A DNA stretch of 64,000 bases from Hysterangium stoloniferum (GCA_015178975.1 WHVD01000059.1:434001-498000); one strand, 5' to 3'; shown: positions 20,488 to 33,098, counted from the stretch's first letter. Numbers and translations: made by a program. The notes: generated by a model not told the origin, from the sequence alone.

Positions 20488-21150
20488 AATCAGGGGGCTG
20501 ACAATAGAGATTGTACTAGTTGGGAGGTCTGACTCTATAAATATAGTGGAGCCTGGCTTCAACTTATGTGTTGTGCTCTCACACAAATTGTTAGGGTGCA
20601 CTGGTATTTCGAACAGAGTGGATAGTATGATAGGAATGAAGATCAACACTTAGCTTAATCAACCAGAGAGCCAAATTACTAAGAGTCATAGGGTAAGAGG
20701 TCATGGCTTGCCAAAGACACCTTTGAAAGTATTAGAAATAGGAGTAATAGGACTGAAAACTAGAAGGGGGTAATCTAAGTTGATATTCAAACTGGAGAAC
20801 TGTAGCATACATAGAAAGGGCTTTATACTACAGTGAGATGGATAATCAGGGGGCCAACCAGAGAAGCAAGAGTGATGACTAGTTAAAAAGAAGCAGGGGA
20901 AGGAACAGGTATCTAAATGAAACTAAATACAATATAATGAAGTATTCTAAAAAGGTATGAGGTGGCAAATGGGATGTATACATGGAAATGGTGATGGGGG
21001 AGTGAACAGGATGGAAGGCTATGGGGCTAAGCTACAAAGAAGCAAGTGTTGGAGGCATCACCTGTGGTGACACCATGAGTGAGGGCACTGATAGCGGGAC
21101 ATCAGAGAGTTATGAGACTAAAACAGGTTGTGGGGGTCCAAAATGAGAGG
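20488..21150 (-). repeat. LTR-4 copy (ends approximate)
   Basis: CpG-poor repeat paired with about 31215-31890. It includes ttggcttcaacttatgtgttg, a variant of the stem-loop motif, and aatctaagttgatatt, a variant of the primer-complementary block. The LTR character is inferred from these shared blocks; terminal bases could not be placed. Confidence 0.55.
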
Positions 21151-21439
21151 GATCCTAATACTTATCCTTCATCTTACTCTTAAAACTTCACTATCACATC
21201 ACTGGAAGCCTCAATCACAAGTCCTATTTTCCTATCAAGTTGTACTTCAATTCATGACTCTACTCTAACAGAATCTATGACTACCAATACCTTGTACTTA
21301 CTATCAATTAAACTCGCTAATTCTAATTATTATTATTGGGATCAAACCTTTAAGGTCAATTCCATATTACTGAGCAATTGCACTTACTTAAGTTGATATT
21401 ATTCACACATACATAAAGTGGTAACATATGCAACTCTTT

Positions 21440-21976
21440 ACACCCAGACCCCTTAGATGCTTGGAGATCTCTTCCCTGATCTGTTCCTGAATAGGTTTGA
21501 CATCTAGTTTATTATATTCCTGCAACTGTTCCTGTTCTGTCCTGACCCTTGTTCTTAGTATGGTCCTCCCCACCTTGTTTCTTGTTCACCCATTTTGTCT
21601 TTTTATCTTGCTGGATTAGTAGTACAATAATCTTTAGTACTATATAGTCAAGTAAATATTTGTACTTACAATCCAATCAGAAAATCAACTTAGCACCCAT
21701 CTAGTATTCTACCTATTTGTCCCAATAATGTCTACACCAGCATATTTCCAAAACCCATGGGTCCTCCAACCAAATATAACTTGCTCTCAGAAGCCCCAGT
21801 TCCCAGCCCCCATCTCTTTACATAATCCCAGAGTCCACAGGTCTCCTGTATTCTCCTGTCTGAAATTGGACTCAAAAATTGTGCAAAGGCACAGTACATA
21901 AGCTGTAGCCAAGTCCTACCCATCCTGGACCACCTGTGGGTTTACCCTGGATGCCTGCCCATAAGCCCTCTTAACA
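21440..21976 (+). repeat. Decayed LTR (LTR-5 related)
   Basis: Right end reads CCCTCTTAACA. It contains tatatagtc, then tacttacaatccaatcagaaaatcaacttag-like sequence near 21668-21695, and a degraded stem-loop motif near 21893. The left end is uncertain. Confidence 0.6.
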
Positions 21977-22550
21977 CACAGTTACTAGATCTCTAAACAC
22001 AGTTGGAAATTCCACTCAACTCTAAACTAATTTATATATTTATAAAGTATTTAACAGCTTTATAAATAGTGAAATTAATACATGAAAGAAAGAGAAACCT
22101 TACAAGAATTATTTTACACACATTCAACTTCCAACCTTTTATTCTTGGACAGAACTTAGCTTTCATTATCTGAACACATCCCACCAACTTGATCAGAACT
22201 TGCCAAAAAATAAACATCTGTTACAGAAGTCGTGGTTAAGTGCTTCATGCACCTGACCATTTTTAGCCTTACAACACCAACACCCCTCCTCCATTTGACC
22301 TCATCATCTATCTGTACATTTTATGGTATCATACAGAAATATTGAAAGTATGAAACTATTTCACTGTAGATTATTGATATCAACCTATACATAGTGGTTT
22401 TTCTACCATGTTTAGCTGGACTGATGCCTCCTGTCATGTATATATTTTTCCCCACAAAAGAGAATGGGAACAAAATGGTTTGTTGGGTATCAGCAGGCTA
22501 TGTGTGTAATAAGAGTTTATATAAAAACAGCTGGTAGGAACGGAACCACA
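21977..22550. other. Unassigned AT-rich sequence
   Basis: No coding region, LTR end or transposase motif recognised. Confidence 0.3.
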
Positions 22551-24541
22551 CTAATCCTCATGGCCAATCAGGCCCCACCTAATTGAAGGTAGGTTTGACC
22601 AGCACCTCAATTACTGATTAGAAAAATGCTAAAGCGCCGTGAATACTGGCAACCAGAAAAAAACCCATTTACTCAAACATTCAATTATACAAATATCATT
22701 AATACTCTTCAAGTGTGGATTGGTTCAGTTCATGAACTTCGACATCTACCTCATCCACGACCTACAGATAATCACAGTTAAGCTTTCGATCATGATGTGG
22801 AAACACGTTTAGATGCTTCCTCACGCTGATGAATTCACATTGATTGGGCTGAGCCCACGTTCCCTAGTTCCGCTTTCAATCTGCTGACTTTTGCTTCGAT
22901 GTCGGCTTACGCCCTCATAATTTAAGCCCCGATTCTCCGAACCTCCGCTCGGCTTTGAACTTACCTGACGACCACGTGGATGAGAAGGACACAGAAGAGA
23001 CTTATCGGAAATGATGTGATCAGGTTGTCAACGATGTGACTTCAAGTTCTCAATGGTAATTTAATTTCCATAATAGGCAGGACGATCGCCATGTTTGATG
23101 TTCTGAAGGAGCCTAAGTCGTGGTGGGACGTATTGTATAAGTAGTTGCTCCAATATAATGCGCCAATAGGTGTATGTCATATGTGTGCCGGCGCCAGCTT
23201 CAGATGGGGAGTCCGGAATCCGTGTGTTGAAATACAGAGACCTTTCCGTTTCTGATCCCGGTGTCCAGAACGTCCAAAAAAGGCATTCTTACGTTACCTG
23301 ATCAGCCTTGCCCTCGCTTCGAGTTGATGGCACACTCGCATCATTGCTTCACACACTATATACTATTCATTCTCTCATGCTCCGGTGATGTATCTATCCG
23401 AATAGCGCCTGTGCGCTTCGTCCTCCGCTAAGGTCTAGGATGAACCTCTTGATTGATCGATGATAATAACTAATCCCAAAGTCGGCGTGCGACAATTCAT
23501 TTCAGCTGAACCTTGAGAACCAGCTCAGTATGATTCGCTGTCGTAGAATAATCTTGCGAAACCCTACTTATCCCATTACACACCTTGATCCGGACGATAA
23601 ACTGAAAGGTGAAGAACACTGATGTTTGTGTTTACATTGATACGCGATGTCTGGCAACCGTCAATCAGTGTAGAAAGGCAGTTGGCTTCTGCATTCTGTT
23701 AGGCTTCTATGGCCACGGGACTATTTGCTATATATATATGATATGATATGTCAGTGTATAAATTTTGCTATCTATTAAACCATGCTGCGCAAAGTAACAA
23801 TGAATCTTAAGATAGCGCGCATTATTATGTGTATGTATATCCAACAAAAAGGGGGCGCGTGATATGCAGGGCGTCTTCCGAGTCGTCATTGCCGCTTTAT
23901 CCATACATTTTCACAACCATATGACTATTGATTTTTCAAGTCGAAGCGTCTCGATCGATCCTGCGGAGCAGTCAAAGCCATTACTGTTTAAAGAAGGTGA
24001 CAATCATTTATCCAACGATGGGCTCAACCCATCAGTCAGCTACATACATGTTATTTCCAATTGCAAAACAGATAAACCGATCTTTCGGAGTACTGGCATT
24101 ACGACGTTAGAGTGGGCCGCATCAATTGTTTTAATCGTCGTTTAAAAATCGTTCAAACAATGAAACAGCGAAACGAGTCCGGGAGCCGTTTGGCATTTCG
24201 TCCGTTCTACCGGTTGTTTCGTTCATTGTCGACAGCCAGTGCGGTGCGTGCTGGAAATCTATGGTTTAGATGGTCTTCTAGACTTGTGATGATATGCATG
24301 ATTCAAATATAACCGTGAACATGCAACTAAAGTTATCTATATTATTAATCAAGAAAATTTCCTGTGTAAGTCCCTGGGAGTGTTTGTCGGAGTTGAAATA
24401 TTTTTGGGGCATTTCCCAAGACACTCTGAGCGCCATTCAACACACAGATTAATATAATTGAACCAACCATCCAAACGGCCATGAAAACAGGCTCTGACAC
24501 CTCTATTGCTACTCTGTGCAGCTATGGGGAAAGTATGTTCC
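22551..24541. other. CpG-rich non-repeat region downstream of the hydrolase gene
   Basis: Base composition changes to CpG-rich, unlike the flanking transposons. A 93-codon frame at 23864-24145 is the longest here, but it shows no family motif or supporting splice structure and I would not call it a gene. Probably intergenic host DNA. Confidence 0.4.
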
Positions 24542-25740
24542 TCATTTTGCTTGAACTATACGCTCGGTATCCGTAACGAAACCGTAACTCTGTTGTACCG
24601 TTTGTAACGTCAGCGATATTCTTAGCCGAACATGTTGTAGAATGAAGGCAGCAAGAGAAGGAAAGAAGGGCGCTGAAAAGATAGTGTACTTACCCCCCGA
24701 CTGTTATGCAAGACATTCTCAAGCCCTCCTTCGGGTGACCCAGTTGCTGTTGTATCTTTAACAACAATAACGTCGTACCCAGTGAAATAGGCATCCACCA
24801 TCGTTCCGAGGACGCACTGCAAGGTTTAACCTTCGTGAGAAAAATATGTAGGATGAAACGATACGTACCTGATCGGTATTAACCCCAGAGAAAAACAGTG
24901 TCTTTATTCCCTCTTCTTGCAAGTATACTTGTAGTGCGGTCCCAGGTCCCCACAGACCACCCATCCTACCACATCCCTTAATTATCAAGCCAAATTTCAG
25001 CAACAATTACGACATTCACCGATTCTTATGCATCCAAACATCCGTGCCTAGTTCCTTTCCCTCTAAATACATCTCCTGCAACGGGCCATATAATTCTGCG
25101 TTCCTCGTACCACGCATGAGCAAATCTCCCCATGTTCCACCTATATCGGAGCCAAATCCGCCAGATTTGTTTCGGGAAAAGGAGCGTGACAGAGAAGGAG
25201 GGATGGTTTGCAGCTCGGTTGGTGTTAGACCCCAGTTTCTGTAATTGGAAAGATTTTCCATCATAGAAAGTTTGCCGGAACTGTGTCACCTACAGCCAAA
25301 TGATGCGACTGCCTGCTTTGCGCAGGACAGGGACGACCTTTAAGAGGGGATCGACACATGCGAGACCCGTGGGGTGGGTGCGCAGTTCGGGGTGGAGAAA
25401 GAAGCTGAAAATCATTTTGAATCACATCACATCACTAAGTACGCTGAACTGCTATAATAATAAAATGCCTTCACTTCTGCATGTCAATGATTACAATAAC
25501 ACTCTGCTTTGGATCGACTCTGATCGTCCTGTCTCCATCAACGTCGATATCTAAGTGTCCGGCTTCCTTCTGGGGACCATGGCAAAGATTCTTGTCAGGC
25601 GATAACGGGCTAGAGCGCGTCAAATCGACGAGACCAGACGGGTATTCCACCCAGAACGACCCTAGTTTGACACTTCCGAATACTTTAGCCTCTGTTACGC
25701 GCGGGCGGGATGGAGGCAAAGTTGCTGGTAATCGTGACAT
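24542..25740 (-). CDS. Isochorismatase-family cysteine hydrolase, six exons
   Basis: Host gene on the minus strand. Exons 25740-25475, 25404-25294, 25238-25020, 24965-24869, 24816-24694 and 24589-24542 join in phase to 287 codons plus stop. Introns have GTGAAG, GTAGGT, GTGAAT, GTACGT and GTAAGT donors and AG acceptors. The family triad is present: D in VIVIIDMQNFF (across intron 1), K in WMHKNRM (just before intron 3) and C in GVNTDQCVLGT (just after intron 4). Also typical are FWVEYPSGLVDLTR near the start, HPTGLACVDPLLKVVPVLR, and FTGYDVIVVKDTTAT. These enzymes hydrolyse small substrates such as isochorismate or amides through the cysteine; the substrate here is unknown. The start at 25740 is the nearest ATG to the conserved part; an upstream extension is open. 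Confidence 0.9.
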
Positions 25741-26221
25741 GCGGTGAAGACAACCAAATCGGTGTTTGGTGGGTCGATGGGAACGGGCTACGTGCACGGA
25801 CCGGTTTTCTCGCATCTGCCTCCTGACTCTCCCACGAAACGGTAAGATCCACTCATTGAGGGGAACGGGATTCTGAGCAGATAATATCAATTGCTACTTG
25901 AGAATTAATGACTCCAAAAGTTTTGGACAGCTGTTCAAGTCAAGGAAGTCCGAATTCCTTGTCAGGTCCTTTAACTTGTTGGAATATGACTAATAGCACT
26001 CCAACAAGACATTTAGTTTAGCAGCCCACACTTGGTGATTAGCCTTGTTGTGGCATAGTAATTGGTGCTGCCAGTGGTCTCCAGAGTTCTGTCTATACAC
26101 TGACTTGAGCATCCAAAATGGGCTTATGGAGGGTTTGGTGGAGTTCATCAAGGTCTAACAACCTCTTGGTGGAGAGGTATCAACCATGGTATGTGTAGAT
26201 TGCACTGTAAAGTACAAGAGA
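25741..26221. other. Hydrolase upstream region and start of transposon block
   Basis: CpG-rich up to about 25890 (likely promoter/5' leader of the hydrolase), then an abrupt change to CpG-poor sequence. No TATA box is obvious. Confidence 0.35.
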
Positions 26222-26828
26222 TATTTGTTAAACTCAGGCTTATGGGCAGGTATCTGGGGAAAATTCACAGATGTTCTGGGAGCAGGTAGGACTTGGCTTC
26301 AGCTTATGCACTGTGCCTTCACATGGTTGTCAGGTCCAATTTCAGACAGAGGGGTGCAGGAAACCTGGGGAGTCTGGGAATTTGCAATGTGGTAGAGTCT
26401 GGAAACTCAGGGGCTCCAAGAATATGCTATGAGCCAAAGTTGGGAAGCCTGGGGGCTCCAGAAATACACTGGTGAAAATGAATAGAACAAGTAGGTACTG
26501 AACTGGTAAATAGGTAGATACTAGGTTGGTGCTAAGTTAATTTTCTGATTAGATTGTAAGTACAAACAGGTCCTAGACTATATAGAACTAATGATTATTG
26601 TACTACTAATGTATTGAGACAAAAAGACAGAACAAGCAGACAAGAGCAATGCAGGGCTGATCTTACTGTGGATAAGGGTTGATACAAAATAGGAACAAGT
26701 ACAGGGAACACAATGGCAAATGAATGAATGTAAGTCAAACAGACTCAGGAACAGATTGGGGCAAAGGATCTTCAAGCATCCAGAGGGTCTGGGATATCCA
26801 GTCAGGATCTAGAGGGATTGCTGATAAG
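26222..26828 (-). repeat. Decayed LTR (same type as 21440-21976, opposite strand)
   Basis: Contains ggacttggcttcagcttatgc near 26285, and ttaattttctgattagattgtaagtac near 26538, the two blocks shared by all LTRs here. The ends are blurred. Confidence 0.6.
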
Positions 26829-26895
26829 ATATCTTGATATAGTATTTTGCTGTCCATTATGATAACACTACACATGACTGGATGAATAAACTAAG
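26829..26895 (-). pseudogene. Chromoviral pol snippet
   Basis: About 65 bp matching the E3 linker after RNase H (compare 11300-11350, MRSVMIMDIEQLHQDI on the minus strand). It shows that another pol copy once stood here. Confidence 0.55.
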
Positions 26896-27708
26896 ATCAA
26901 GTGTCTACCCCTAACCATAATATTGGGGCTGCAACTGGTAAATGTTGGGAAGGACTTGGCTTTAAGTGATGTGGGATTACCATGGCATAGTTGTTACTCT
27001 CCTTTAAGATAGTCTCCCATTGTCAAGTCATAGCATCGGGTTTCTGCCATGGTGGCCAGGCTGGAAATGAATAACTGTATCAAAAGTAGAAACATTTCAA
27101 AAATGGCCAGAAGTTCTATTGTAAACATCTGAGACAGAATATGCTACTGGCTGAACTTATCCGTCTGTGTTGTGAATGAAAATGATTGCAGCATGTGCAT
27201 AATCAGAGGTATCCAATTCTACAATGAGCAGGATGTCAGGTTTCAAGTGAAAGAATCAGAGATGGTCAGTTGACAGCCTGACTCAGCTTTAAAGCAATGG
27301 GACTGTTTCTCACAGAAGTTTCTGTGTATTATAGAATGTTAACAACTACATAAGGTTGACTCCACTACCAAGTATCTAAAGGGTTAGTAGATCAGTTTAG
27401 GAGCTGTTCTCTCAGGCCTCCATATGTTGTTCCACCCTTACCATCCTCTGACATCCCATCATCAGTGTTACCTGGTAGAGCACCTCTGACAATGGTGTCC
27501 TGACCACACACCCACTTGATGTTTTCCTTTTTTAGCCACTCTGTCTTGATTCAATTCTGACAGTGTTCTGTTATTCCTCATGTCACTTTGCCACATCATT
27601 TTCTGTTGTCTCATATCCCATTTATTGATCCCCTGTTCTATTTCCCTGATTGCCTTTGTTCTGTTAATATCATATTCCCATTTTCCCCTCTTGTGTTTAG
27701 AAGCTTGC
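26896..27708. other. Mosaic of unassigned repeats
   Basis: The part 27130-27400 resembles 33590-33720 (including ctcagctttaaagcaatg and agtatctaaagggtt), and 27420-27550 resembles 30837-30985 and 61879-62035. No coding function recognised. Confidence 0.4.
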
Positions 27709-28198
27709 TGTTAAGTGCAGGGCTCACAGGTGGGTCTCTGGGGGAAACCTGCAGAAGTTCCAGGAAAGGACTTGGCTTCAGCTTATGTGCTGTGCCCTCA
27801 CAAGATCATGTTGTCCAGCTTCAGACAGGAGCAGACAGGAAACCCATGGGTTCCTATAATATGCTGAGGCAGATACTACTAAGTTGAAACTAAGTTGATT
27901 TTCTGATTGGATTGTAAGTACAGGTAGTAGCTAGACTAAAAAGACTACTAGATTATTGTACTACATATCCAGAGATACAAAAAAGAATAACAGGCATACA
28001 ATAAGACAATAAACCAGGTATCAAACTGATTCAGAACAAGGGGCAGACTGAACCAGATATCAAATGGGCAAGACAGATTGGCAACAATGGGTCTGGGATG
28101 TCCAGGTGGAGTCTGGTGGCTGGTTCATGTGATATAGAGAGTTGAATACCTATACATAGGATGGGTTCTGGGTCCTGGTGGATTTCCTGGTCCTAACA
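27709..28198 (-). repeat. Solo LTR-5, near-perfect TSD
   Basis: Plus strand begins TGTTAAGTGCAGG and ends GGTCCTAACA. Flanks CTTGC and CTTAC differ by one G-to-A change, compatible with an old 5-bp duplication. Confidence 0.8.
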
Positions 28199-28540
28199 CT
28201 TACATGATAATATCTTCATTATTCTGAAGTATGTTTTCATGCTGCTTAATTATTGTCTTAGCCTCCAGCCAGACCAAGGCTTGTTTTCTTTCTGACCTTT
28301 ATCCTCTAGACCCCCAGTTTACACCTAAGCATTGATATATATCCTGCTACATACAGTACATACTTCTTGTGTGTTTTGGAAATACCAGGGCACCAAATAG
28401 TTTCATGCAATGGGGTACAACACATACATTGAAGCCAAGCTCCATTCATCTTTAGTAACTGGAGTCACAAGCCAAGTAGATATTGATCCTTTGGTCCCCC
28501 ATCCTGTCTCTCCATTTTAGTACACTCTTAACAACAAGTG

Positions 28541-28600
28541 GTAGAGCATCCAGTTTAGATTACAGATGGTCCCAGATTCAATTCCTGGCTAGTCCAATAT
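28541..28600 (+). repeat. tRNA-like fragment (possible SINE head), copy 1
   Basis: gtggtagagcatcc resembles a box A and ggtcccagattcaattcctgg a box B of a tRNA gene. It does not fold into a full cloverleaf by eye. A second copy is at 33711-33765. Confidence 0.4.
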
Positions 28601-28769
28601 TTTCAATAAAGTGTTAATCTGGAGTTCATGAATAGTAAATTAGGAAAGTACATATATCTGCAGATAACAAGTGACATAGAGGGTGATGAATGGATCACAA
28701 ACTTGAAATCCAAACATATGTACTGTTAAGAACTGAAGTCTACACTTAATATGGAGGTTGTCCATAATC

Positions 28770-29290
28770 ATTATAATATCATATGTTTACTTGTAAAATT
28801 TATATTTCTACAAAACTCCATCTTTAAATAGTGATATATCCTCTGAGACTATTATATTGTTAACCACCAACCATATGTAAGAAACAATTCTCCATATTAC
28901 ATCCTAAATAATTCAGAGTCAATTAATAGAACGCATTGTATATAATTTCCTTCCTTTTACAGATGCCTACTAATACTTTTATTAGTACTTTGTTTTTTAA
29001 AAGTTGTAATGTAGTTATTTCCATGTAAAATATTATTGGAAATATTTCATACCACAGCTGTCTTTATTAAGTCAAACCCCCTATATATTCTGGATATGTT
29101 GAATCAAGTAGAAATCTGTTCAGATTGACAGATCCATTCTGAAGTAATACATATGTATTTACAGGTGCCAATGATATACATACATACATATGCATGGAAT
29201 GGACTATCTAAAGGTATCTATTTTTTAAAAGTATTAGTGTTTCAAACTACTAATTTCTCTTATTGTCTACTCATGTCCAGAAAGATCATT
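28770..29290 (+). mobile_element. AT-rich non-autonomous repeat (copy 2 of 3)
   Basis: Opposite orientation to 6702-7382 and clearly the same sequence (for example ttgaatcaagtagaaatctg and catggaatggactatc). One end starts near ggaggttgtcc at about 28760. Confidence 0.65.
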
Positions 29291-29665
29291 ATCCTATTTT
29301 TTTTCCATTGACCTAGGCAATTCTAGCATATGTACTCACCATTGACTTACAATGTCTTTCACAGGTATAGGGATATTTTACATAACAGGTGCTAGTCAGC
29401 CCTTATGAGATTTCAGCTCACCCTTCATAATCCAAATTACTTGTAATCAACATACTCCAATCAGATTTGACTCATCATTGAGTGCCAAGGATCAAGGCTC
29501 AGTATGGGTTAAAAACTGAATCTGTAGTGGAGACTATAGAGGATGTTTAATTTCTTCCTGGCACTTAGTTTATCCATTTCTCCAAAAAAATCTTCCATTG
29601 ACAAGTAGGCTATGTGGATATCAGGCTTTTTAAGTAAAATGCAATGGCTCCATAGTTTTGAGAGA
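29291..29665. other. Unassigned CpG-poor sequence
   Basis: No coding or repeat family recognised; it ends with AGAGA, the target duplication of the next LTR. Confidence 0.3.
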
Positions 29666-30752
29666 TGTTAAGTGCCATGTCAGAACTTATTCTGGAACTA
29701 TTGGAAAGTCACCAGAAACCTGGCAACTATCGGATAGGGTCAGGATGTCAGCTTCAGCTTATGTGCTGCACCTCTATGCAAATGCTTGGGAGTCCTTAAT
29801 TTCAGAGACAAAAACTTACACTGGAAGATATGGATATTCAGAGTTCTGAAGAGTTCTGAATATCAAGCGTACAGAAAGATGGAAGAGGGAATAAGAAACT
29901 AAGTTGATATCAGATCTAAAGTAAAGTACAATTTGTGGAAACTAATATAGATCATCTCGTTATTGTACTACAAATTAGGATCATAATAAGATGAAATCAG
30001 AAGTATTCTGAAATGGCAATACAGTAAGTAAACGAGTGAATACTTGTCAGTCGACAAATTACTAAATGCAGAACAAAGGTGAGATCCAGAAGTACAGGAA
30101 CTATGAATGTTCTGTAGTCAGAAGTTGGAGTTGGATATTGAGGCAGAGGTCAGATGATTTGGATGCTATTGGATATTTGTTAAGTGCCGTGTCGGGAACT
30201 TATTCCGGAACTATCAGAAAGTCACCGGGAAGTCGGGAACTATTGGATAGGGTCAGGACGTTGGCTTCAGCTTATGTGCTGTGCCTCTACGCAAACGCTC
30301 AAAGTCCTTAATTTCAGAAGTGAGACTTATGATGGAAGATATGGATATTCAGAGTTCTGAAGAGTTCTGAATATTGAGCGTACAGAAAGATGGGAGAAGG
30401 AATAAGAAACTAAGTCGATATCAGATCTAAGGTAAAGTACAAATTCACGGAAACTAATATAAGTCTACTCGTTATTGTACTACAAACTAAGACCATAATA
30501 AGACGGAAACGGAAGTGTTCTTAAAATGGAAATACAATAAGACATATTAGGGAGACAATATTCCGAAATGGGAATATAACAAACAAACGAGTGAATACTT
30601 GTCAACGGACAAATTACCAAATGCAGAACAAGGGAAGAATGCAGATGATACGGTAACTATGATGTTCCGTAGTCAAAGATCGGAAGTCAAATATTGAAAC
30701 ATCCGGGAACAGGTCATAACAATATTGAAGTATCCAGGAACAGGTTGTAACA
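29666..30752 (-). repeat. Outer solo LTR-1 split by a second LTR-1, TSD AGAGA
   Basis: Begins TGTTAAGTGCCATG, is interrupted at 30177, and resumes 30722-30752 to end GGTTGTAACA. AGAGA at 29661-29665 and 30753-30757 is a perfect duplication. Confidence 0.92.
30178..30721 (-). repeat. Inner solo LTR-1 nested in LTR-1, TSD ATATT
   Basis: 544 bp, TGTTAAGTGCCGTG..GGTCATAACA, with ATATT at 30173-30177 and 30722-30726. It keeps more CpG than the outer copy and is therefore younger. Confidence 0.93.
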
Positions 30753-30836
30753 AGAGAACTCCATAAGGGCTGAACTGGACAGGACAGTAGCAGAGGAGGT
30801 ATGTAGCATATAGCATACACTACAAACCACTGCTGA

Positions 30837-31090
30837 TGTTAGGAGCCATCATTTTGGGAACTTGCAGTATTTACCATTCTGGTATCCCACCATTCAGTGC
30901 CTCTGACACCAGCATGCCTCCAATGGTGTCCTGACAACTCATACTTGAGCTATTTCCTTTTTGAATGATGCTCTTCTGTGCATGGGTATGTGTTAAGTAT
31001 TCACTTGTATGAAAGAAGGACAATGGAATGGTTTGTAAGGGTGCTGTCAAAGTAGTGGAGATGAGGTTAAACTAAGGTATACTTATGTAC
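30837..31090 (+). repeat. Unnamed repeat starting TGTTAGGAGCCA
   Basis: Shares its first 150 bp or so with 61879-62035 (tgttaggagcca..., ctctgacacc..., tggtgtcc, atttcctttt) and more weakly with 27420-27550. The TGTTAGG start suggests a further LTR family. The right end is not resolved. Confidence 0.4.
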
Positions 31091-31190
31091 ATATATGAGA
31101 GACTGAGAGTTAACTGATGTCAGAAGGACTTGGCTTCAGCTTATCTGCTGCACCATCACAAACCATTCAGTTGTTTCAAACAAGTGAATT
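31091..31190 (-). repeat. LTR-3 fragment
   Basis: Contains gagttaactgatgtcagaaggacttggcttcagcttat, the inner part of LTR-3; both ends are lost. Confidence 0.55.
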
Positions 31191-31214
31191 GTTAAGATCT
31201 AAGCAAGGGGGTAA

Positions 31215-31890
31215 GAGGAGGCTCTATGTTGGGGGCCAACCATAGAGATTGTACTAGTTGGAAGGTCCAACTCTATAAACAGGTGGAGCTTGGCTTCAAC
31301 TTATGTGTTGTGCCCTTGTATGAACTGTTAGGGTGCTCCAGTATTTCAAACAGAGCAGATAGTACAATATGGACTGAGACAACACTTAGCTCAATTGACT
31401 GGGGGGCTGATATACCAAGAGTTGTAAGGGAGAGGGTCATGGCTTGCTGACAATGCCTTAAAGGGTATTAGGGAGGGAGTAAGTAGACTGAAGACTAAAC
31501 AGGGGTAATCTAAGTTGATATTAGAACTGAAGAGAAATAGCATACATGGTAGAAACTTTATACAAAGGAGGAATGGATGAGCAGAGGGCTGATCAAGGAA
31601 GTGGGAAGCTGTGACAGGTCAAAGGAAGTATGGGAAAGGGTAGGGATCATACTAGAACTAAATATGATGTGGTAAAAGCATTCTAGAGGGTATGAGGTGG
31701 CAAAATATCATTTAAAAGTAGAACAGGTGATGGGAGAGTGTCAGATGGAGATGGGACAGGATGACAAAAAGAGAAAACCATATTGACACAAGTGTTGGGA
31801 TGCTGTGGGCAGTGATACCATGGTCAGGAGTACCAATGGTGGGATGCCAGAGGGTGGGGAGAGTAGAAGGAGGTTGTAGGGGACTGAATG
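31215..31890 (-). repeat. LTR-4 copy (ends approximate)
   Basis: Second copy of the repeat at 20488-21150, with the same order of blocks (agagattgtactagttgg, ggcttcaacttatgtgttg, taatctaagttgatatt, ggtatgaggtggcaaa). Confidence 0.55.
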
Positions 31891-32075
31891 ATAACATGAA
31901 TAGTTAATATATGTATATGACATAAATTGAATTTTCTCAACAGTTCCCAAATAGTAGTTGAAGAGTTTTCTATAATGTCATGAATGAAATGCCTCATTCA
32001 ACAAAGTATTGATTCATCTGATTATAAAGTGTGAGGCTATTTTAGGACACAAAGGCTTATGATAAATAGTAATAC

Positions 32076-33098
32076 TGTTACGACCGTGTTGTAACCCATG
32101 TCGCAACCCGATGGTCTCCGAGAATACTACAGTCTATCGATGTTCCAAGTTATTGATCAAGTCATCATTTCGGCAACCTTCGGAATACCGACACTGATGT
32201 ATACCTTCACGGCGATCAAACCTCGTTTATGCCCCTGTCAAAATATACTCGTACCATCTGGTTATGCTTTGATACGTCCCCTTTCATTATGATGATCTGT
32301 TTTACTCTATGTTTCACATATGCCCATATATACCTGTAGCCCGTGGACTATTCCCTTTTCTCGTAATTCCGCTCTCGGCTAAATCTCGGCTTCCGATCTT
32401 ATCGTAACTTTCCGGTTTCTAGTCAAGTCTATTCGTCAAATAGTGTTTCCGCTCTTCCCTTAGTTAGTAGTTTCTAGACGCCGATAACTCATATATAAAC
32501 CCACTGTAATGTAGTTATTAGACAATCAGAATATCGACTTAGAATATTGACTTAGATCGACTTATATACCCCTCTAATTTCCGACTCCATTATCTATTCA
32601 CAACCACCACATTCCGACTCCATCCCATTTACGATCCAACCTACATTTATGACTTCAACCTCTAGTCTCCGACTCTCTCAGTCTCCGACTCTCTCAGTCT
32701 CCGACTCTCTCAGTCTCCGACTCTCTCAGTCTCCGACTCTCTCAGTCTCCGACTCTCTCAGTCTCTGACTCTCTCAGTCTCCGACTCTCTCAGTCTCCGA
32801 CTCTCTCAGTCTCCGACTCTCTCAGTCTCCGACTCTCTCAGTCTCCGACTCTCTCAGTCTCCGACTCTCTCAGTCTCCGACTCTTGGTCTCCGACCCCTC
32901 AGGCCAACCCTCGACTTATCCTTCGGTTTCCGATCGGTAGTTTACTGAGAGGTTTACTTGACAGGACTAGTTTCCGCCTGCCTGAAATTTAAGGACACCC
33001 AACGGTAACTTGCAAGGGTGCAGCACATAAGCTGAAGCCAAGTCCTTCCGTTCGGTCCCTGTCGGTCTGCCGACATCTGTCAGTTTCTGCTCTTAACA
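32076..33098 (+). repeat. Solo LTR-3 with internal minisatellite, TSD AATAC
   Basis: Starts TGTTACGACCGTGTTG and ends TGCTCTTAACA. AATAC at 32071-32075 and 33099-33103 is a perfect duplication. It is about 300 bp longer than the LTR-3 at 19574-20298, largely through a tandem repeat at 32664-32884. CpG-rich, so recent. Confidence 0.93.
32664..32884 (+). repeat. 16-bp minisatellite in LTR-3
   Basis: About 14 tandem copies of AGTCTCCGACTCTCTC; one unit has a C-to-T change at its CpG (gtctctgac). Confidence 0.95.

Noticed and set aside
23864-24145. 93-codon frame as a small host gene
   Set aside because: No motif, no introns, no conserved start context; cannot be supported.
28541-28600. Functional tRNA gene
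   Set aside because: Acceptor and anticodon stems do not pair by eye, and the piece is dispersed with differing flanks.
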